64,000 nt of DNA, from positions 168,205 to 232,204 of the forward strand of contig CAJUKP010000001.1 of assembly GCA_910587165.1 (NCBI GenBank), read 5' to 3'. The notes beneath the pieces were generated by a model. It did not search any database. It was not told where the DNA came from and saw only the letters and a list, made by a program, of their open reading frames with translations. This document shows positions 8,120 to 17,258 of this stretch, in pieces; the first letter of the stretch is position 1, and each line of letters begins with the position of its first letter. The DNA is from an uncultured Duncaniella sp. (lineage in GTDB: Bacteria; Bacteroidota; Bacteroidia; Bacteroidales; Muribaculaceae). The translations under genes were made by a program, and so were the position numbers.

Positions 8120-9079
8120 TTATGACTGTATGGAGAGTATGCTGACGGGGCCGATGGCTCGCAGGGCCTGCATTGTGGCGGGGAACAGGAGTGTCCGGCC
8201 CCTCCGTATCGGAAACACCGTCATGGCTTCGGCGTCGAGTATGGCGCCCTCTCCGGCTATGCACATCACGATTGTGAACGACTCTCTCGGATAGTCGATG
8301 GATATGGTCTTTCCGGCAGGCACATCAAGGCGGCGCACATCGAAATATTTACACGATGCCAGCACATTGCCCTGTGGCGTGGAGCGATAGTCGGGGTAGA
8401 CGTTGTAGTCTATGGCCTCGCGCGCCTGTGAGGTGTGGAGCTCGCGCTGATTACCCTCGCTGTCGCGGCGTCCATAGTCGTAGATGCGGTAGGTTATGTC
8501 TGACGTCTGCTGTATCTCGGCGAGCAGATTTCCGGCGCCTATGGCATGGATGCGTCCCGCCGGCAGGAAAAAGGTGTCGCCCGGGGCGGATTCATATCCG
8601 GCCACGACATCCATGATGGTATTGTCGGCCACGCGGCGTTCATATTCGGCAGGGGTGATCTTGCGGCTCAGACCGGCATAGATGCGCGCTCCGGGATCGG
8701 TGTCGATCACGTTCCACATCTCGGTCTTGCCCGCGCAGCGGTGGCGCTTCCATGCCAGGGCATCGTCCGGATGCACCTGCACCGAGAGATCCTCCCTGGC
8801 ATCAATGAGCTTTATGAGCAAGGGAAACGACGGGGCATAGAGCTGATAGTTGCGCTCGCCCATGAGCTCCGGTCCGTATTTCTCCACGAGGTCGGTGAGT
8901 GTCATCCCCTCGCAGGGGCCGCTGTCGACCACGGAGACGTGGTCAGGCACAGCTGATATTTCCCAGCTCTCGCCTATCGAGGTCTGGTGTGTCTTTATTC
9001 CCTTGAACGGGGCAATACGCTCACCGCCCCATATCACCGTCTTGAGATACGGAGCGAAATGAAATGGCTGATTCAGCAT
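8120..9079 (-). CDS. manA: Mannose-6-phosphate isomerase, class I
   Basis: The enzyme (319 aa) interconverts fructose-6-phosphate and mannose-6-phosphate, feeding GDP-mannose/GDP-fucose synthesis or mannose catabolism. Zinc ligands of the cupin type are visible: Q101 and H103 in QVHPDD, E120 in KTEMW and H178 in PAGRIHAIG. Length matches the short Bacteroidetes/Firmicutes form rather than the 390-residue E. coli form. It is last in a minus-strand run rdgB - porZ - unknown - manA with 15-25 base gaps. The stop codon is directly followed by palindrome copy 1. Confidence 0.93.
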   Translation of the reverse strand: MLNQPFHFAPYLKTVIWGGERIAPFKGIKTHQTSIGESWEISAVPDHVSVVDSGPCEGMTLTDLVEKYGPELMGERNYQLYAPSFPLLIKLIDAREDLSVQVHPDDALAWKRHRCAGKTEMWNVIDTDPGARIYAGLSRKITPAEYERRVADNTIMDVVAGYESAPGDTFFLPAGRIHAIGAGNLLAEIQQTSDITYRIYDYGRRDSEGNQRELHTSQAREAIDYNVYPDYRSTPQGNVLASCKYFDVRRLDVPAGKTISIDYPRESFTIVMCIAGEGAILDAEAMTVFPIRRGRTLLFPATMQALRAIGPVSILSIQS

Positions 9080-9102
9080 AATGTGTTTTATGTAAGAGTT
9101 GT

Positions 9103-9627
9103 TTAAAGCATATTGAGCGCCGAGAGCTGCTCGAGCACATCGTGGCGGGAGAGCGAACGGCGCGAGATGAGTGTGGCGGCGAAGTCGTGGGCCACCGACT
9201 GCACTCCGTGGTGGGAGAACACACGGCGCAGATAGGTGTAGTTCTTGTCGAAAAGCCTGTTGACCTCATCCTCGTCAAGCTCACATGACTGACGCCCCTC
9301 TCCGCAGGCGAGCGAACGCAGCAGGCCTACCAGCTGTTCGGGCACATCAGCGCGGCGGGCCACAAGGTGGCGGCACAGCACATTGGCCATGAGCATCGAG
9401 ATGCCCAGATTGTAGTTCTTGAGTATCTGGTTCCACGCTGTCTTGGCCGATACGCCCGGATTGCCGGCAAAGTAGAAGTCGGGCGAGAGGGCCACCATAT
9501 CGTTGGGGTCGGCATCGAGATCCACCGAAGCCAGCATATCGTCGCCATCATAGATGACAAGTCCGATGGCCATGCCTGTGGCTCCGTAGGCACGGTCGGA
9601 TTCAGAGGTGTATTTCAGTTTTTCCAT
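9103..9627 (-). CDS. Conserved-looking protein of unknown function
   Basis: The product is a 174-residue soluble protein without signal peptide or membrane segment. The N-terminal half contains MAIGLVIYDGDDMLASVDLDADP and SPDFYFAGNPGVSAKTAWNQIL; the C-terminal half is helical, ending SRHDVLEQLSALNML. I do not recognise a domain or catalytic motif. It lies 23 bases downstream of porZ and 23 bases upstream of manA, so it is probably translated from the same transcript. Codon use resembles its neighbours, so it appears to be a resident gene. Confidence 0.65.
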   Translation of the reverse strand: MEKLKYTSESDRAYGATGMAIGLVIYDGDDMLASVDLDADPNDMVALSPDFYFAGNPGVSAKTAWNQILKNYNLGISMLMANVLCRHLVARRADVPEQLVGLLRSLACGEGRQSCELDEDEVNRLFDKNYTYLRRVFSHHGVQSVAHDFAATLISRRSLSRHDVLEQLSALNML

Positions 9628-9650
9628 ATCATATTAACACACGGAAAGGG

Positions 9651-12056
9651 CTAATTGATTACAAGAATTTTCGTCACGACATCACCTTCGGATGATGTGT
9701 CGGTGGATGAGGATGCAACGACGTAGTAGACACCCGAGCGCACACGGTCGCCTCCGAAATTGGTACCGTCCCATTGGGCTGTACCACCGTCCGACATGGT
9801 CTGGTAGACGGTGTTGAACCCGGCATCGACAATCTTGACCATCGACCCGCCCATGAGACCTTCGATGGTGATCATTCCCGAATAGTCGGGTGTCACAGGG
9901 TTGGGATAGGCGTAGACGTCGGAATAGTCGTCGCGTGGAGGGCCGGATGTCGAGGCAAACTCAAGCAGGCCGGCCATTGTGCCCACGAACACCGACGAGG
10001 AGTTGGGATCGGGATAGATCGAGGTGATGCAATTGGTGGGGAGCGGGGAATTGGTGGTGTTGTAGCGGGCTATTATCTCCGATCCGTCCTCGTTGGTGAG
10101 GAACAGGCCCGAACTCTCGGTGCCGAACCATTTGCGGTTGGAGTTGTCGACGGCCACGGCGCTCACCCTGTCGCTCTCGAGCAGATAGTCAGCCAGGTTG
10201 GTGCCGTCGTTGCGCGGCACCTTCACACGGTTGATGGTGAAGTCGGTGGAGAATGTGCGTGTCGGGTTGGGGATATAGAACACTCCCGTGGTGGTGCCCA
10301 CCCACACCTGTCCGTTGTGGTCCTCGGCCATGGAGAGTATGTATTCCGGTGTGAAGTCCTTGCCGTCCTGATCGGTCAGACGGTTCCAGTCCATGTGTGC
10401 GGCTTTCGCGAGGTCGGTGGGATCGCCGGCATGATAGTAGGTGACGAGTCCGGAATAGTCCTTGGAATCGTAGGCTACAACCACGTCCGAGTTACGGCAG
10501 GGGAGCACCGTGACATCCTTTGAGCACAGGTGGGACCCGAAATCAGGCAGGAGCCAGTCTTCCTTTTTGGCAGAGGCTATGTCGCGCCTCTTCTCGCGCG
10601 GGAGAATCATCACCTGCGGGACGGAGGAGTCCAGGGTGACAAATCCCACCCAGAGGTTGCCGAAACGGTCGATGGCGAGTGACGAAGGGGCCAGGATCCA
10701 GTTCTTCATCTTGCTCATCGGAGAGTTTGTGTCGTCAATGCGGGCTATCTCCTTTCCGTCGCGGAGGGCGTAGACTCCCCTGTTGGTCGAGGCCACGAAT
10801 ATCACCGACGGATCGTCGGGATCCTCCACGATCGCCGTGGGGGCTATCACAGTCTCGCCGCCGGCGGTGACCGGGTTAAGCGGAGTGAATGTCTCGCCAT
10901 ACTTCAGGCAGGCTTCCATCGGAGTCTTCTCGCGGTCGGCTGTCCCCTGGGGGTGGGTCTGTGACTGACCGATATTGGCTGTGTAGAAACCCGCTCTGTC
11001 GGCGGTCGGATAAATGCGGCAGATGTTGGTCATGGAGATGGCGTCGGAGGGCACTGACTTGTCGCGCTTCACGGTGAGGTCTCCTGCGCCGTCCACGGCA
11101 TAGTTGCCGAGACCGTCAGGCGCGCCGGCCCACAGCGAGGATGGTCCGTCCCATGTGGCGAGCAGATTGCCGTCGAGCAGGGACGGGATCACGGTGGTCC
11201 GGACGGGGAGTGCATTTTCGTTGAAGCTGTAGAGGGCGGCCGGTGATGAGGTGGAGAAGAAGCCGGCACCGTCGCTTGTGGTGATGAATCCGGAGGCGGG
11301 GATCTCTGAATTGGACATGAAACCCTTCGTGATGTCGAAGCGCCTCACAGAGCCCCACTGCACCACGGGATAGTAGCTCCCCGCGGCGGGATGTGTCTCG
11401 GGGAGCGAGGCCGCGGCGGTGATGGGACCGCGCTCCGCGCCGACGAGGGTGAAATTGTCGAGCTTGTTGATGCGGTTGCCGTGGTCTATGGCATATATCT
11501 GTCTCCGTTCGTCTACAGTGTCGTCCATGAAAAGAACGATTCTCTGCTTATCCACAGCCAGACAGGCCACCGGACGGTTGTAGATTCCCGACTGCTTCAC
11601 CTCGAATGTGGAGCCGTTGTAGATCACCAGACCGAAAGTCGTGGCTATGAATATCTCGCCGTCCTGGAATTTCACATCGTTCACCCGTTTTGTGGCGCTG
11701 ATGGCAGCGTCCTTGATGTCGGGAAGATTCACCTTCCTTCCGTCGGGAAACAACAGATCCATGTTGCCGTTGGTGAAGGTCACCAGCAGATAACGGTCGT
11801 CGAAATTATAGAAGATCCTGTCGACCGAGTAGTCCGAGAGATCCCTTCCTGCCTCGAAATGGCGGGTCTCGTCGGAGGCTTTGTCGTAGGCATAGAGCGA
11901 ACCGCCTGTCACATAGTAGAGCTGCGACGGGGTGTCGGTCATGTCGGTGAAGGAGCCGAACACCGGAAACTGTCTCCATGTGCCCGGTGCAAGCCGCGCC
12001 GTGGCCATGAGACAGACGGTGAGAGATATCAGAAATGTGGAGAGTCGTCGGATCAT
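9651..12056 (-). CDS. porZ: PorZ-like type IX secretion component with beta-propellers
   Basis: The product (801 aa) has a signal peptide (1-20), then a long series of propeller blades (repeated patterns such as IFIATTFGLVIYNG, VWVGTTTGVFYIPN, KWFGTESSGLFLTNEDG, VFVGTMAGLLEF). It ends in an immunoglobulin-like C-terminal domain (about 715-801: YAYPNPVTPDYSGMITIEG.. SGVYYVVASSS). This architecture and length match PorZ of Porphyromonas gingivalis (about 776 aa), a surface component of the T9SS attachment complex that recruits A-LPS. The start ATG (12054-12056) is preceded by rdgB, 16 bases away. Generic two-component-type propeller lipoproteins are the main alternative, but the overall layout favours PorZ. 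Confidence 0.75.
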   Translation of the reverse strand: MIRRLSTFLISLTVCLMATARLAPGTWRQFPVFGSFTDMTDTPSQLYYVTGGSLYAYDKASDETRHFEAGRDLSDYSVDRIFYNFDDRYLLVTFTNGNMDLLFPDGRKVNLPDIKDAAISATKRVNDVKFQDGEIFIATTFGLVIYNGSTFEVKQSGIYNRPVACLAVDKQRIVLFMDDTVDERRQIYAIDHGNRINKLDNFTLVGAERGPITAAASLPETHPAAGSYYPVVQWGSVRRFDITKGFMSNSEIPASGFITTSDGAGFFSTSSPAALYSFNENALPVRTTVIPSLLDGNLLATWDGPSSLWAGAPDGLGNYAVDGAGDLTVKRDKSVPSDAISMTNICRIYPTADRAGFYTANIGQSQTHPQGTADREKTPMEACLKYGETFTPLNPVTAGGETVIAPTAIVEDPDDPSVIFVASTNRGVYALRDGKEIARIDDTNSPMSKMKNWILAPSSLAIDRFGNLWVGFVTLDSSVPQVMILPREKRRDIASAKKEDWLLPDFGSHLCSKDVTVLPCRNSDVVVAYDSKDYSGLVTYYHAGDPTDLAKAAHMDWNRLTDQDGKDFTPEYILSMAEDHNGQVWVGTTTGVFYIPNPTRTFSTDFTINRVKVPRNDGTNLADYLLESDRVSAVAVDNSNRKWFGTESSGLFLTNEDGSEIIARYNTTNSPLPTNCITSIYPDPNSSSVFVGTMAGLLEFASTSGPPRDDYSDVYAYPNPVTPDYSGMITIEGLMGGSMVKIVDAGFNTVYQTMSDGGTAQWDGTNFGGDRVRSGVYYVVASSSTDTSSEGDVVTKILVIN

Positions 12057-12072
12057 TTGGGATGTGTGGTAT

Positions 12073-12651
12073 TCAGAGGGTGAGAAGATGGGAGAGGAGT
12101 GCGGCCGTGGCCCTGCCGCGGTGGCTTATGGCATTTTTCCCGTCGGGAGTCATGAGGGCGAATGAGCGGTCGGCCTCGGCCGGTTTGAACACGGGGTCGT
12201 AGCCGAATCCTGCCTCACCCTGCGGGGCGGTGAGGATCTCCCCCTCCACGCGCCCCTCGAATATGCGCTCCTCTCCGTTGAGGATGAGGCATATCACGGT
12301 GACAAACCGTGCCGAGCGTTCTGTCACTCCGTCGAGATTGCGGAGCAGCAGATCCATGTTGGCCTTGCTGTCGTGGCCCGGTCCGGCATAGCGGGCCGAG
12401 AAGACACCCGGAGCGCCGCCGAGGGCATCGACCATCAGGCCGGTGTCGTCGGCAAAGCAATCGTAGCCGTATTTTTCCTTGACATACCGGGCCTTCTGGC
12501 GGGCATTTCCCTCCAGGGTGTCCGCGGTCTCGGGTATGTCGTCATGGCAATTGATATCGGCAAGCGAGAGTATTCTGAACCTGTCGCCTGCTATACGTCT
12601 GATCTCTTCGAGTTTATGAGAGTTGTTGGTGGCAAAGACTATTTCCTGCAT
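12073..12651 (-). CDS. rdgB: Non-canonical purine NTP pyrophosphatase (RdgB/HAM1)
   Basis: The enzyme (192 aa, normal length) hydrolyses dITP, ITP and XTP to monophosphates, keeping deaminated purines out of nucleic acids. Family motifs are FATNNSHKLEEIR at residues 6-18, FADDTGLMVDALGGAPGVFSAR in the middle (catalytic Asp pair) and SHRGRA near the C-terminus. It is first in the minus-strand run leading to porZ, the unknown gene and manA. No TAnnTTTG box is evident just upstream, so transcription may continue from the glycosyltransferase gene 47 bases away. Confidence 0.95.
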   Translation of the reverse strand: MQEIVFATNNSHKLEEIRRIAGDRFRILSLADINCHDDIPETADTLEGNARQKARYVKEKYGYDCFADDTGLMVDALGGAPGVFSARYAGPGHDSKANMDLLLRNLDGVTERSARFVTVICLILNGEERIFEGRVEGEILTAPQGEAGFGYDPVFKPAEADRSFALMTPDGKNAISHRGRATAALLSHLLTL

Positions 12652-12698
12652 ATCTATATCATAACGTTGACAACGGGTGGTTTATTGCCTCATATCTG

Positions 12699-13541
12699 TC
12701 ATAGTCCGGTGCTGACGGTCTTGAGAGGTACATCGCCCAGCCATGAGGCTATCTCCGGAAATGAGCTGGCGTATGAGCCGTATATTGTTCCGGTGCGTGA
12801 CATGACGAGGAGTTCGGCCACCGCATCCAATATGCCCTGTGGTGTGTTTCTGGCGGCCGGCGACGGATTCATCACCACTCTGCCGGGTGCATGGCGGGAT
12901 ATAAGGCTTTTTACGGTCTCATCATCTGTGGCAAGGTAGAACGGACTTGGTGCCACACGGTCGATTATCTCCATGAAAGCCTCGACAGGGCTGTGGCCTA
13001 TTGACAGAGTGTGGTCTGTGCGACGGATCTGTATTGATATCTCCGGTTTTATCCCGTTGCCTGAGATCTCGTTAGCCCTGCGCCTTACGGCGTCCGATAC
13101 CTTGAAAATCTCCCGGAAGAAGCTTCGCGGGAAATCATAGAATTCCTGTCCGGAGTATATCAGAATATCCCCCTTTGTCCGGACGGTTTCTTCACGGAGC
13201 AGATGACAATTATCAAGATAGGGCTGGAGGTTGACCGTATCGTAGTACCGGCGGCTGAACCTGAGGGGAGCTGTCAGTCGCGTGATGAACAGATTGCGTT
13301 TGCGGGGCTGCTCGTAAAACAGCCGGAAAGAGCATTGTGAAGGGCTGATTATTTCGGCCGGGATCGCCTCGGGGATAAACAGGTCGGTGAGCGAGGCATT
13401 GCACAATGGATCAGGATGCCATATCACCACTGCCTTGCGTCCGGTATTTTCTGCAAGGTATATGCCTGAGGCGATCGCTCTGAGCCTGTTGCCGATTCCA
13501 CCGTCGGGGACAATGAATATTTTTTGCCGTTTATGGGACAT
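12699..13541 (-). CDS. NodZ/FUT8-like putative glycosyltransferase
   Basis: ATG 13541 gives MSHKRQKIFIVPDGGIGNRLRAI (280 aa). An upstream in-frame start exists, but the -7 box at 13549-13556 would leave it untranscribed. The N-terminal GGIGNRLRAIASG loop, the central QIRRTDH, LATDDE and the C-terminal SSFPEIASW resemble the GDP-fucose-binding elements of NodZ/FUT8-type fucosyltransferases (HxRRTD and SxFS regions). It may therefore add a deoxy-sugar to a surface glycan; donor and acceptor are inference. It stands alone rather than in a polysaccharide cluster, behind its own promoter. Confidence 0.6.
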   Translation of the reverse strand: MSHKRQKIFIVPDGGIGNRLRAIASGIYLAENTGRKAVVIWHPDPLCNASLTDLFIPEAIPAEIISPSQCSFRLFYEQPRKRNLFITRLTAPLRFSRRYYDTVNLQPYLDNCHLLREETVRTKGDILIYSGQEFYDFPRSFFREIFKVSDAVRRRANEISGNGIKPEISIQIRRTDHTLSIGHSPVEAFMEIIDRVAPSPFYLATDDETVKSLISRHAPGRVVMNPSPAARNTPQGILDAVAELLVMSRTGTIYGSYASSFPEIASWLGDVPLKTVSTGL

Positions 13542-13548
13542 ATAGATG

Positions 13549-13581
13549 CAAAGATACATAAAATCTCCCTTCAAAAGCAAA
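13549..13581 (-). promoter_or_regulatory. Promoter of the glycosyltransferase gene
   Basis: On the minus strand TTTG (13581-13578), a 21-base spacer and TATCTTTG (13556-13549) match the Bacteroidetes -33/-7 consensus. The -7 box ends 7 bases before the ATG at 13541, implying a leaderless or nearly leaderless mRNA. The -33 box abuts the hairpin that ends the upstream gadC-like gene. Confidence 0.75.
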
Positions 13582-13617
13582 TCCGGAGGCCACTCTTTTC
13601 TCTTGTGGTCTCCGGAT
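13581..13617 (-). terminator. Terminator hairpin of the GadC-like gene
   Basis: ATCCGGAG.CCAC (13581-13593) pairs with GTGG.CTCCGGAT (13605-13617) with one internal mismatch. On the minus strand it lies 36 bases after the 13653 stop and is followed by TTTGCTTTTG, a fair U-rich tail that also contains the next gene's -33 box. Confidence 0.65.
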
Positions 13618-13652
13618 TGTGTGGAGTTCGGTTCAGTATGTCGGGTGCCGGA

Positions 13653-15308
13653 TCAGCACTTCTTGTCGCTGCAGTGTGTGGCGACGGCATTGTCCTCGGC
13701 GGCCTCTACCTCGGCCTCCGTAGGTTCGTAGCCGGGAGCCCATTTGGACACTTCGCCGGGGCGGCGTCCCTCTATCTGCCAGTCAAATGGATAGAAGTGC
13801 GCGTCGGGATTGCGCCATGACGGTTTGCGCATGGAGTAGACCACGAGCGGAAGTGCTATGATGACACACGCGCCCACAATGAGGATGCCGATATATACCG
13901 TGGGGCTGCCGGTGGTGATCTGACTCGGCGGCAGGAAGCTGAGCACGAGTGCGAGAAGGGCGCCGGCTATGCCGAGCGTACACACCACGATCTCACCGAA
14001 CTTTCCGCCCGGCACCTTGAATCCCCTCTTCTTGCCGGGGGCGGTGCGGCGCAGACGGATGAAGGCTCCGTAGATGATTATCACCATCACAAGATAGATG
14101 ATGGTGGCGAGCTGGGACATGATCTGATATGCCGACTCGACCGTGGGGAGCACGATGATCACAAGGCAGAGAATGGTGACGAATCCACCTTCGATGAGCA
14201 GGATAGGCACGTTGACATTGTTTTTGTTGGTGCGCTGCAGCGAGCGGGGCAGATAGCCCGACTGGGCCACAGCCATCAGGCCGGTGGCAGGGCCGGTCAC
14301 AAGGGCGCTCACCTGTCCGATCACGCCGAACATGATGAAGAGTGCCATGACATTGCCGAGCCATGACAGGCCGAAGCTCGACCATAGTATCTTGTAGGCC
14401 ATCAGAAGGCTCTGCAGCAGATTGATATCCTTGGCCGGGATGGAAAGACCGATCATCAGGGTGCCGAGCACGTTGATCACAACGATGGCTATGATGGCCA
14501 CGAACACAGCCTTGGGGAAATCCTTGGCCGGGTTGCGCATATCGGTGATGTGGACCGCCTGGATCTCCATGCCGGCGTAGAAGAGGAATATCGAGGCTGC
14601 GAGCACTATGGTGCCGACATTGGAGAAGTCGGGGATAAACGGCTCATGGGTCAGCTCGACAGGCTTGCCCGCTATGAAATAGATCACTCCGAGCACTATC
14701 AGCACGGCGCCGGGGATGATTGTGCCCACCAGACCGCCGTAGCTCGACAGCACATTGGCCGATTTCTGGCCCCGGAAGGCGTTCCATGTGGCCAGCCAAT
14801 AGACAAGCATGGCTATCGCGAGGTTGTATATCTTGTTGGATGCCAATGCTTCGTCGAAACTCTCGGGCCAGAATATGTAGGCCAGCGAGACGGCCGCGAA
14901 CATAAGGATGGTGGGAAACCATATCACGATCGTCTGCCATTCAAGGAACATGGCCAGCCAGCCGAGCCTCGGCCCGAACGCTTCGGACACCCAACGGTAA
15001 AGGCCGCCCTGTTTCGTGTAGGTTGAGGCAAGCTCGGCACACACGAGCGAGAACGGAAGCAGGAACACTGCCGCCGCAAAGAGATAATAGAAAATAGATT
15101 GTATGCCATACTTTGCCTCGGACGGTAGTCCGCGCAGACTCAGGATGGAGGTGATGATCAGGATGGCCATGGCCCACATGGTCAGGGTGCCTTTGGCCGT
15201 TGAATTGAGTTTCTTGCGACCCGATGACGTGGTGGCCGGTTCGGGAGGAGGTGTAGGTCTGGAGCTCATAAGGGTGTGAAATAGTTGTGGATGTGAAATA
15301 TTTTGCAT
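13653..15308 (-). CDS. gadC: APC-family amino acid antiporter, GadC-like
   Basis: The product is 551 aa with about 12 hydrophobic segments. The first follows a short Pro/Thr-rich cytoplasmic N-terminus, and a hydrophilic tail of about 55 residues (HFYPFDWQIEGRRPGEVSKW) follows the last. Sequence such as KQGGLYRWVSEAFGPRLGWLA and FYAGMEIQAVHITDMRNPAKDFPKA is typical of the glutamate/GABA antiporter branch, whose C-terminal tail plugs the channel at neutral pH. In gut Bacteroidales GadC exports GABA in exchange for glutamate during acid stress. No glutamate decarboxylase or glutaminase is in the window, so the exact substrate is open. The start may be 15308 or the internal ATG at 15269. No promoter was recognised. 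Confidence 0.8.
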   Translation of the reverse strand: MQNISHPQLFHTLMSSRPTPPPEPATTSSGRKKLNSTAKGTLTMWAMAILIITSILSLRGLPSEAKYGIQSIFYYLFAAAVFLLPFSLVCAELASTYTKQGGLYRWVSEAFGPRLGWLAMFLEWQTIVIWFPTILMFAAVSLAYIFWPESFDEALASNKIYNLAIAMLVYWLATWNAFRGQKSANVLSSYGGLVGTIIPGAVLIVLGVIYFIAGKPVELTHEPFIPDFSNVGTIVLAASIFLFYAGMEIQAVHITDMRNPAKDFPKAVFVAIIAIVVINVLGTLMIGLSIPAKDINLLQSLLMAYKILWSSFGLSWLGNVMALFIMFGVIGQVSALVTGPATGLMAVAQSGYLPRSLQRTNKNNVNVPILLIEGGFVTILCLVIIVLPTVESAYQIMSQLATIIYLVMVIIIYGAFIRLRRTAPGKKRGFKVPGGKFGEIVVCTLGIAGALLALVLSFLPPSQITTGSPTVYIGILIVGACVIIALPLVVYSMRKPSWRNPDAHFYPFDWQIEGRRPGEVSKWAPGYEPTEAEVEAAEDNAVATHCSDKKC

Positions 15309-15468
15309 TGCTGAATGCCCTGTGCTCCCCTTGACATGGTCGGGAAAGCCGCAGGGCTGACGGGTCTCTCCAGATTAAAACGCCTCAACTTCTGAAAAAG
15401 ATTTGCAGGATGTTTGCATATATGGGATTAAATAACTTTTTTTGCGGTGTAAATCCTATCGTCAGTAA

Positions 15469-16143
15469 ATGAATGTCATCGTGAAAAAGATATCCCTCCG
15501 GTCAATCGTGACTCTTTTGTTTCTCAGTGTGTTGTCCTCGTTCGGGTGTTTCGGGCGGGAGCCTGTGGTGTGGCAGCTGGGAGCAACCGGAGAGTTTCAT
15601 ATCAATATTCCCGGGAGATGGACTGATTTCAGCCCCCTCGACAATGACGATTTCGGTTATGGAGGTGCCGCGGGGGTGATGAACAGATTCCTGTTCACTC
15701 AGGCACTCTATGTTGAGGCGGGTGCTGTGTTCGGCTACGATGACCTCAGGCTGCTTGATGTCCCTGCCGATGCTCCCGACCGGAAATTCTATAAGTACTC
15801 CTTCATGTTTCCCGTGAATGTGGGATGGCGTTTTGAGATTGACGATGATTTTTACATTGCTCCGTTTGTGGCACTGTCAGCCTCGGTGACCACAGGTGGT
15901 TCGTTTGCCGGTCACAGCAGTCTTGTCGGCAGGGACGGTGTCTGGAAACGTGGCAACTTCGGTTTCGGTCTCGGGTTTGCGTTGATGTTTCATGATGTCA
16001 CTATCTGCTCACTTTTCAATATGGGAGCGATAAACATGGTCAAGGACAAGGATAGATTCGGGAGCCGGGTCTGCAACGACAACCTCGCCAAGGTGACGGC
16101 GACATATTATTTCACCTCGCGTGTGATAGGTAAAGGCCACTGA
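15469..16143 (+). CDS. Outer-membrane beta-barrel protein of unknown function
   Basis: The product is 224 aa with a signal peptide of about 25 residues (a Cys at 27 in SSFGC could be a lipobox, but the barrel argues against lipidation). The mature part shows alternating strands and aromatic girdle residues (WQLGATGEFHINIPGRW, YVEAGAVFGYDDLRLLD, GWRFEIDDDFYIAPFVAL). This suggests an 8-10 stranded outer-membrane barrel. It occupies the place just upstream of rsmH where mraZ is usually found, but has no similarity to MraZ. The upstream sequence contains TAACTTTT at 15433-15440, a weak -7-like box. Confidence 0.6.
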   Translation: MNVIVKKISLRSIVTLLFLSVLSSFGCFGREPVVWQLGATGEFHINIPGRWTDFSPLDNDDFGYGGAAGVMNRFLFTQALYVEAGAVFGYDDLRLLDVPADAPDRKFYKYSFMFPVNVGWRFEIDDDFYIAPFVALSASVTTGGSFAGHSSLVGRDGVWKRGNFGFGLGFALMFHDVTICSLFNMGAINMVKDKDRFGSRVCNDNLAKVTATYYFTSRVIGKGH

Positions 16144-16248
16144 GATGCCTCCGCTTATGGTTTACATTTGTAAATCGCCGTATTGTTGTTAAACAATGGC
16201 TTAGGAGCGTGTCGAAAAAATTTTTTCATATTAATGAGGTGTAGGGAG

Positions 16249-16278
16249 TTTGGAATTGCAAATTATTTAGTAACTTTG
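16249..16278 (+). promoter_or_regulatory. Promoter of the dcw cluster
   Basis: TTTG at 16249-16252, an 18-base spacer and TAACTTTG at 16271-16278 match the Bacteroidetes promoter. It lies about 40 bases before the rsmH ATG at 16319 and is the only clear promoter before ftsZ, so it may drive most of the 15-kb cluster. Confidence 0.75.
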
Positions 16279-16318
16279 AGGCCTTAAATTGTCCTACCTA
16301 TACAGTAAAGTCAAGAAG

Positions 16319-17239
16319 ATGGAAAGCGAAGTCTATCACGTGCCGGCGCTGCTGCCTGAAACCCTCGAAGCCCTCGACATCCGTCCCGGAGGGATCTATG
16401 TCGATGCCACCTACGGAGGGGGCGGCCACTCGCGCGCGATAATGGAGCGTCTCGCCCCCGGGCTCGGAGGCCGGCTCTATTCGTTTGACCAGGATCTCGA
16501 TGCCGTGGAGCGTGCTCCGTCGGATCTTCCGGGATTCACCATGGTCTATTCCAATTTCCGCTTCATCACCAACTTCATGCGCTACTATGACGTGGATGGT
16601 GTGGATGGTGTGCTTGCCGATCTCGGCGTGTCGTTCCATCACTTCGACTCCCCCGAGCGCGGATTCTCGTTCCGTGCTGACGGTCCGCTGGATATGCGCA
16701 TGAACCGGTCTGCCGGGCGTCCGGCATCAGTGCTCCTGCGCGAGATCTCCGAGGAATCGCTCGCCGATATCTTCAAGATCTACGGCGAACTGCAGCAGGC
16801 GCGCCGTATGGCCCGCGCCATCGTCAAGGCCCGCGAAGGGGGCGAGGATTTCGCCACCGTCAGTTCGCTGCTTGCGGTGGTGCGTCCGCTCATCGACCCC
16901 CGCAAGGAGAAGAAAGAGCTCGCACAGGTGTTCCAGGCCCTCCGTATCGAGGTCAACGATGAGATGGGAGCTCTCCGCGAGCTGCTCGAGGGCGCACTCA
17001 AGGTGCTCCGTCCCGGCGGAAGGCTCGCTGTGATCACATATCATTCCCTCGAGGACCGCATGGTCAAGAACTTCTTCAAAACCGGCGACTTTGCCGGAAA
17101 GGTGGACAAGGATTTCTTCGGACGTGTCAACGCTCCGCTCCGCCCGCTCGGCAACCGCCCCGTAACTCCATCTGACGGGGAGATCGACCGAAACCCACGC
17201 TCCCGCAGCGCAAAACTCCGGGTGGCCGTAAAACTCTGA
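16319..17239 (+). CDS. rsmH: 16S rRNA (cytosine1402-N4)-methyltransferase RsmH
   Basis: RsmH (MraW) adds the N4-methyl group to C1402 in the ribosomal P site. ATG 16319 gives 306 aa beginning MESEVYHVPALLPETLEAL, the standard start; the open frame extends to a TTG at 16289 that is too near the -7 box. The SAM motif YVDATYGGGGHSRAI lies near residues 27-41, and GVLADLGVSFHHFDSPERGFSFR near 97-120 is the second family signature. The C-terminus RNPRSRSAKLRV is typical. It opens the dcw cluster, 19 bases upstream of ftsL. Confidence 0.95.
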   Translation: MESEVYHVPALLPETLEALDIRPGGIYVDATYGGGGHSRAIMERLAPGLGGRLYSFDQDLDAVERAPSDLPGFTMVYSNFRFITNFMRYYDVDGVDGVLADLGVSFHHFDSPERGFSFRADGPLDMRMNRSAGRPASVLLREISEESLADIFKIYGELQQARRMARAIVKAREGGEDFATVSSLLAVVRPLIDPRKEKKELAQVFQALRIEVNDEMGALRELLEGALKVLRPGGRLAVITYHSLEDRMVKNFFKTGDFAGKVDKDFFGRVNAPLRPLGNRPVTPSDGEIDRNPRSRSAKLRVAVKL

Positions 17240-17258
17240 CTACACTCTCACTCACGCA

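Noticed and set aside
8120..12651. A-LPS or polysaccharide biosynthesis cluster around manA
   Set aside because: Only manA has a sugar-nucleotide role; no glycosyltransferase or polymerase genes are adjacent in the run.
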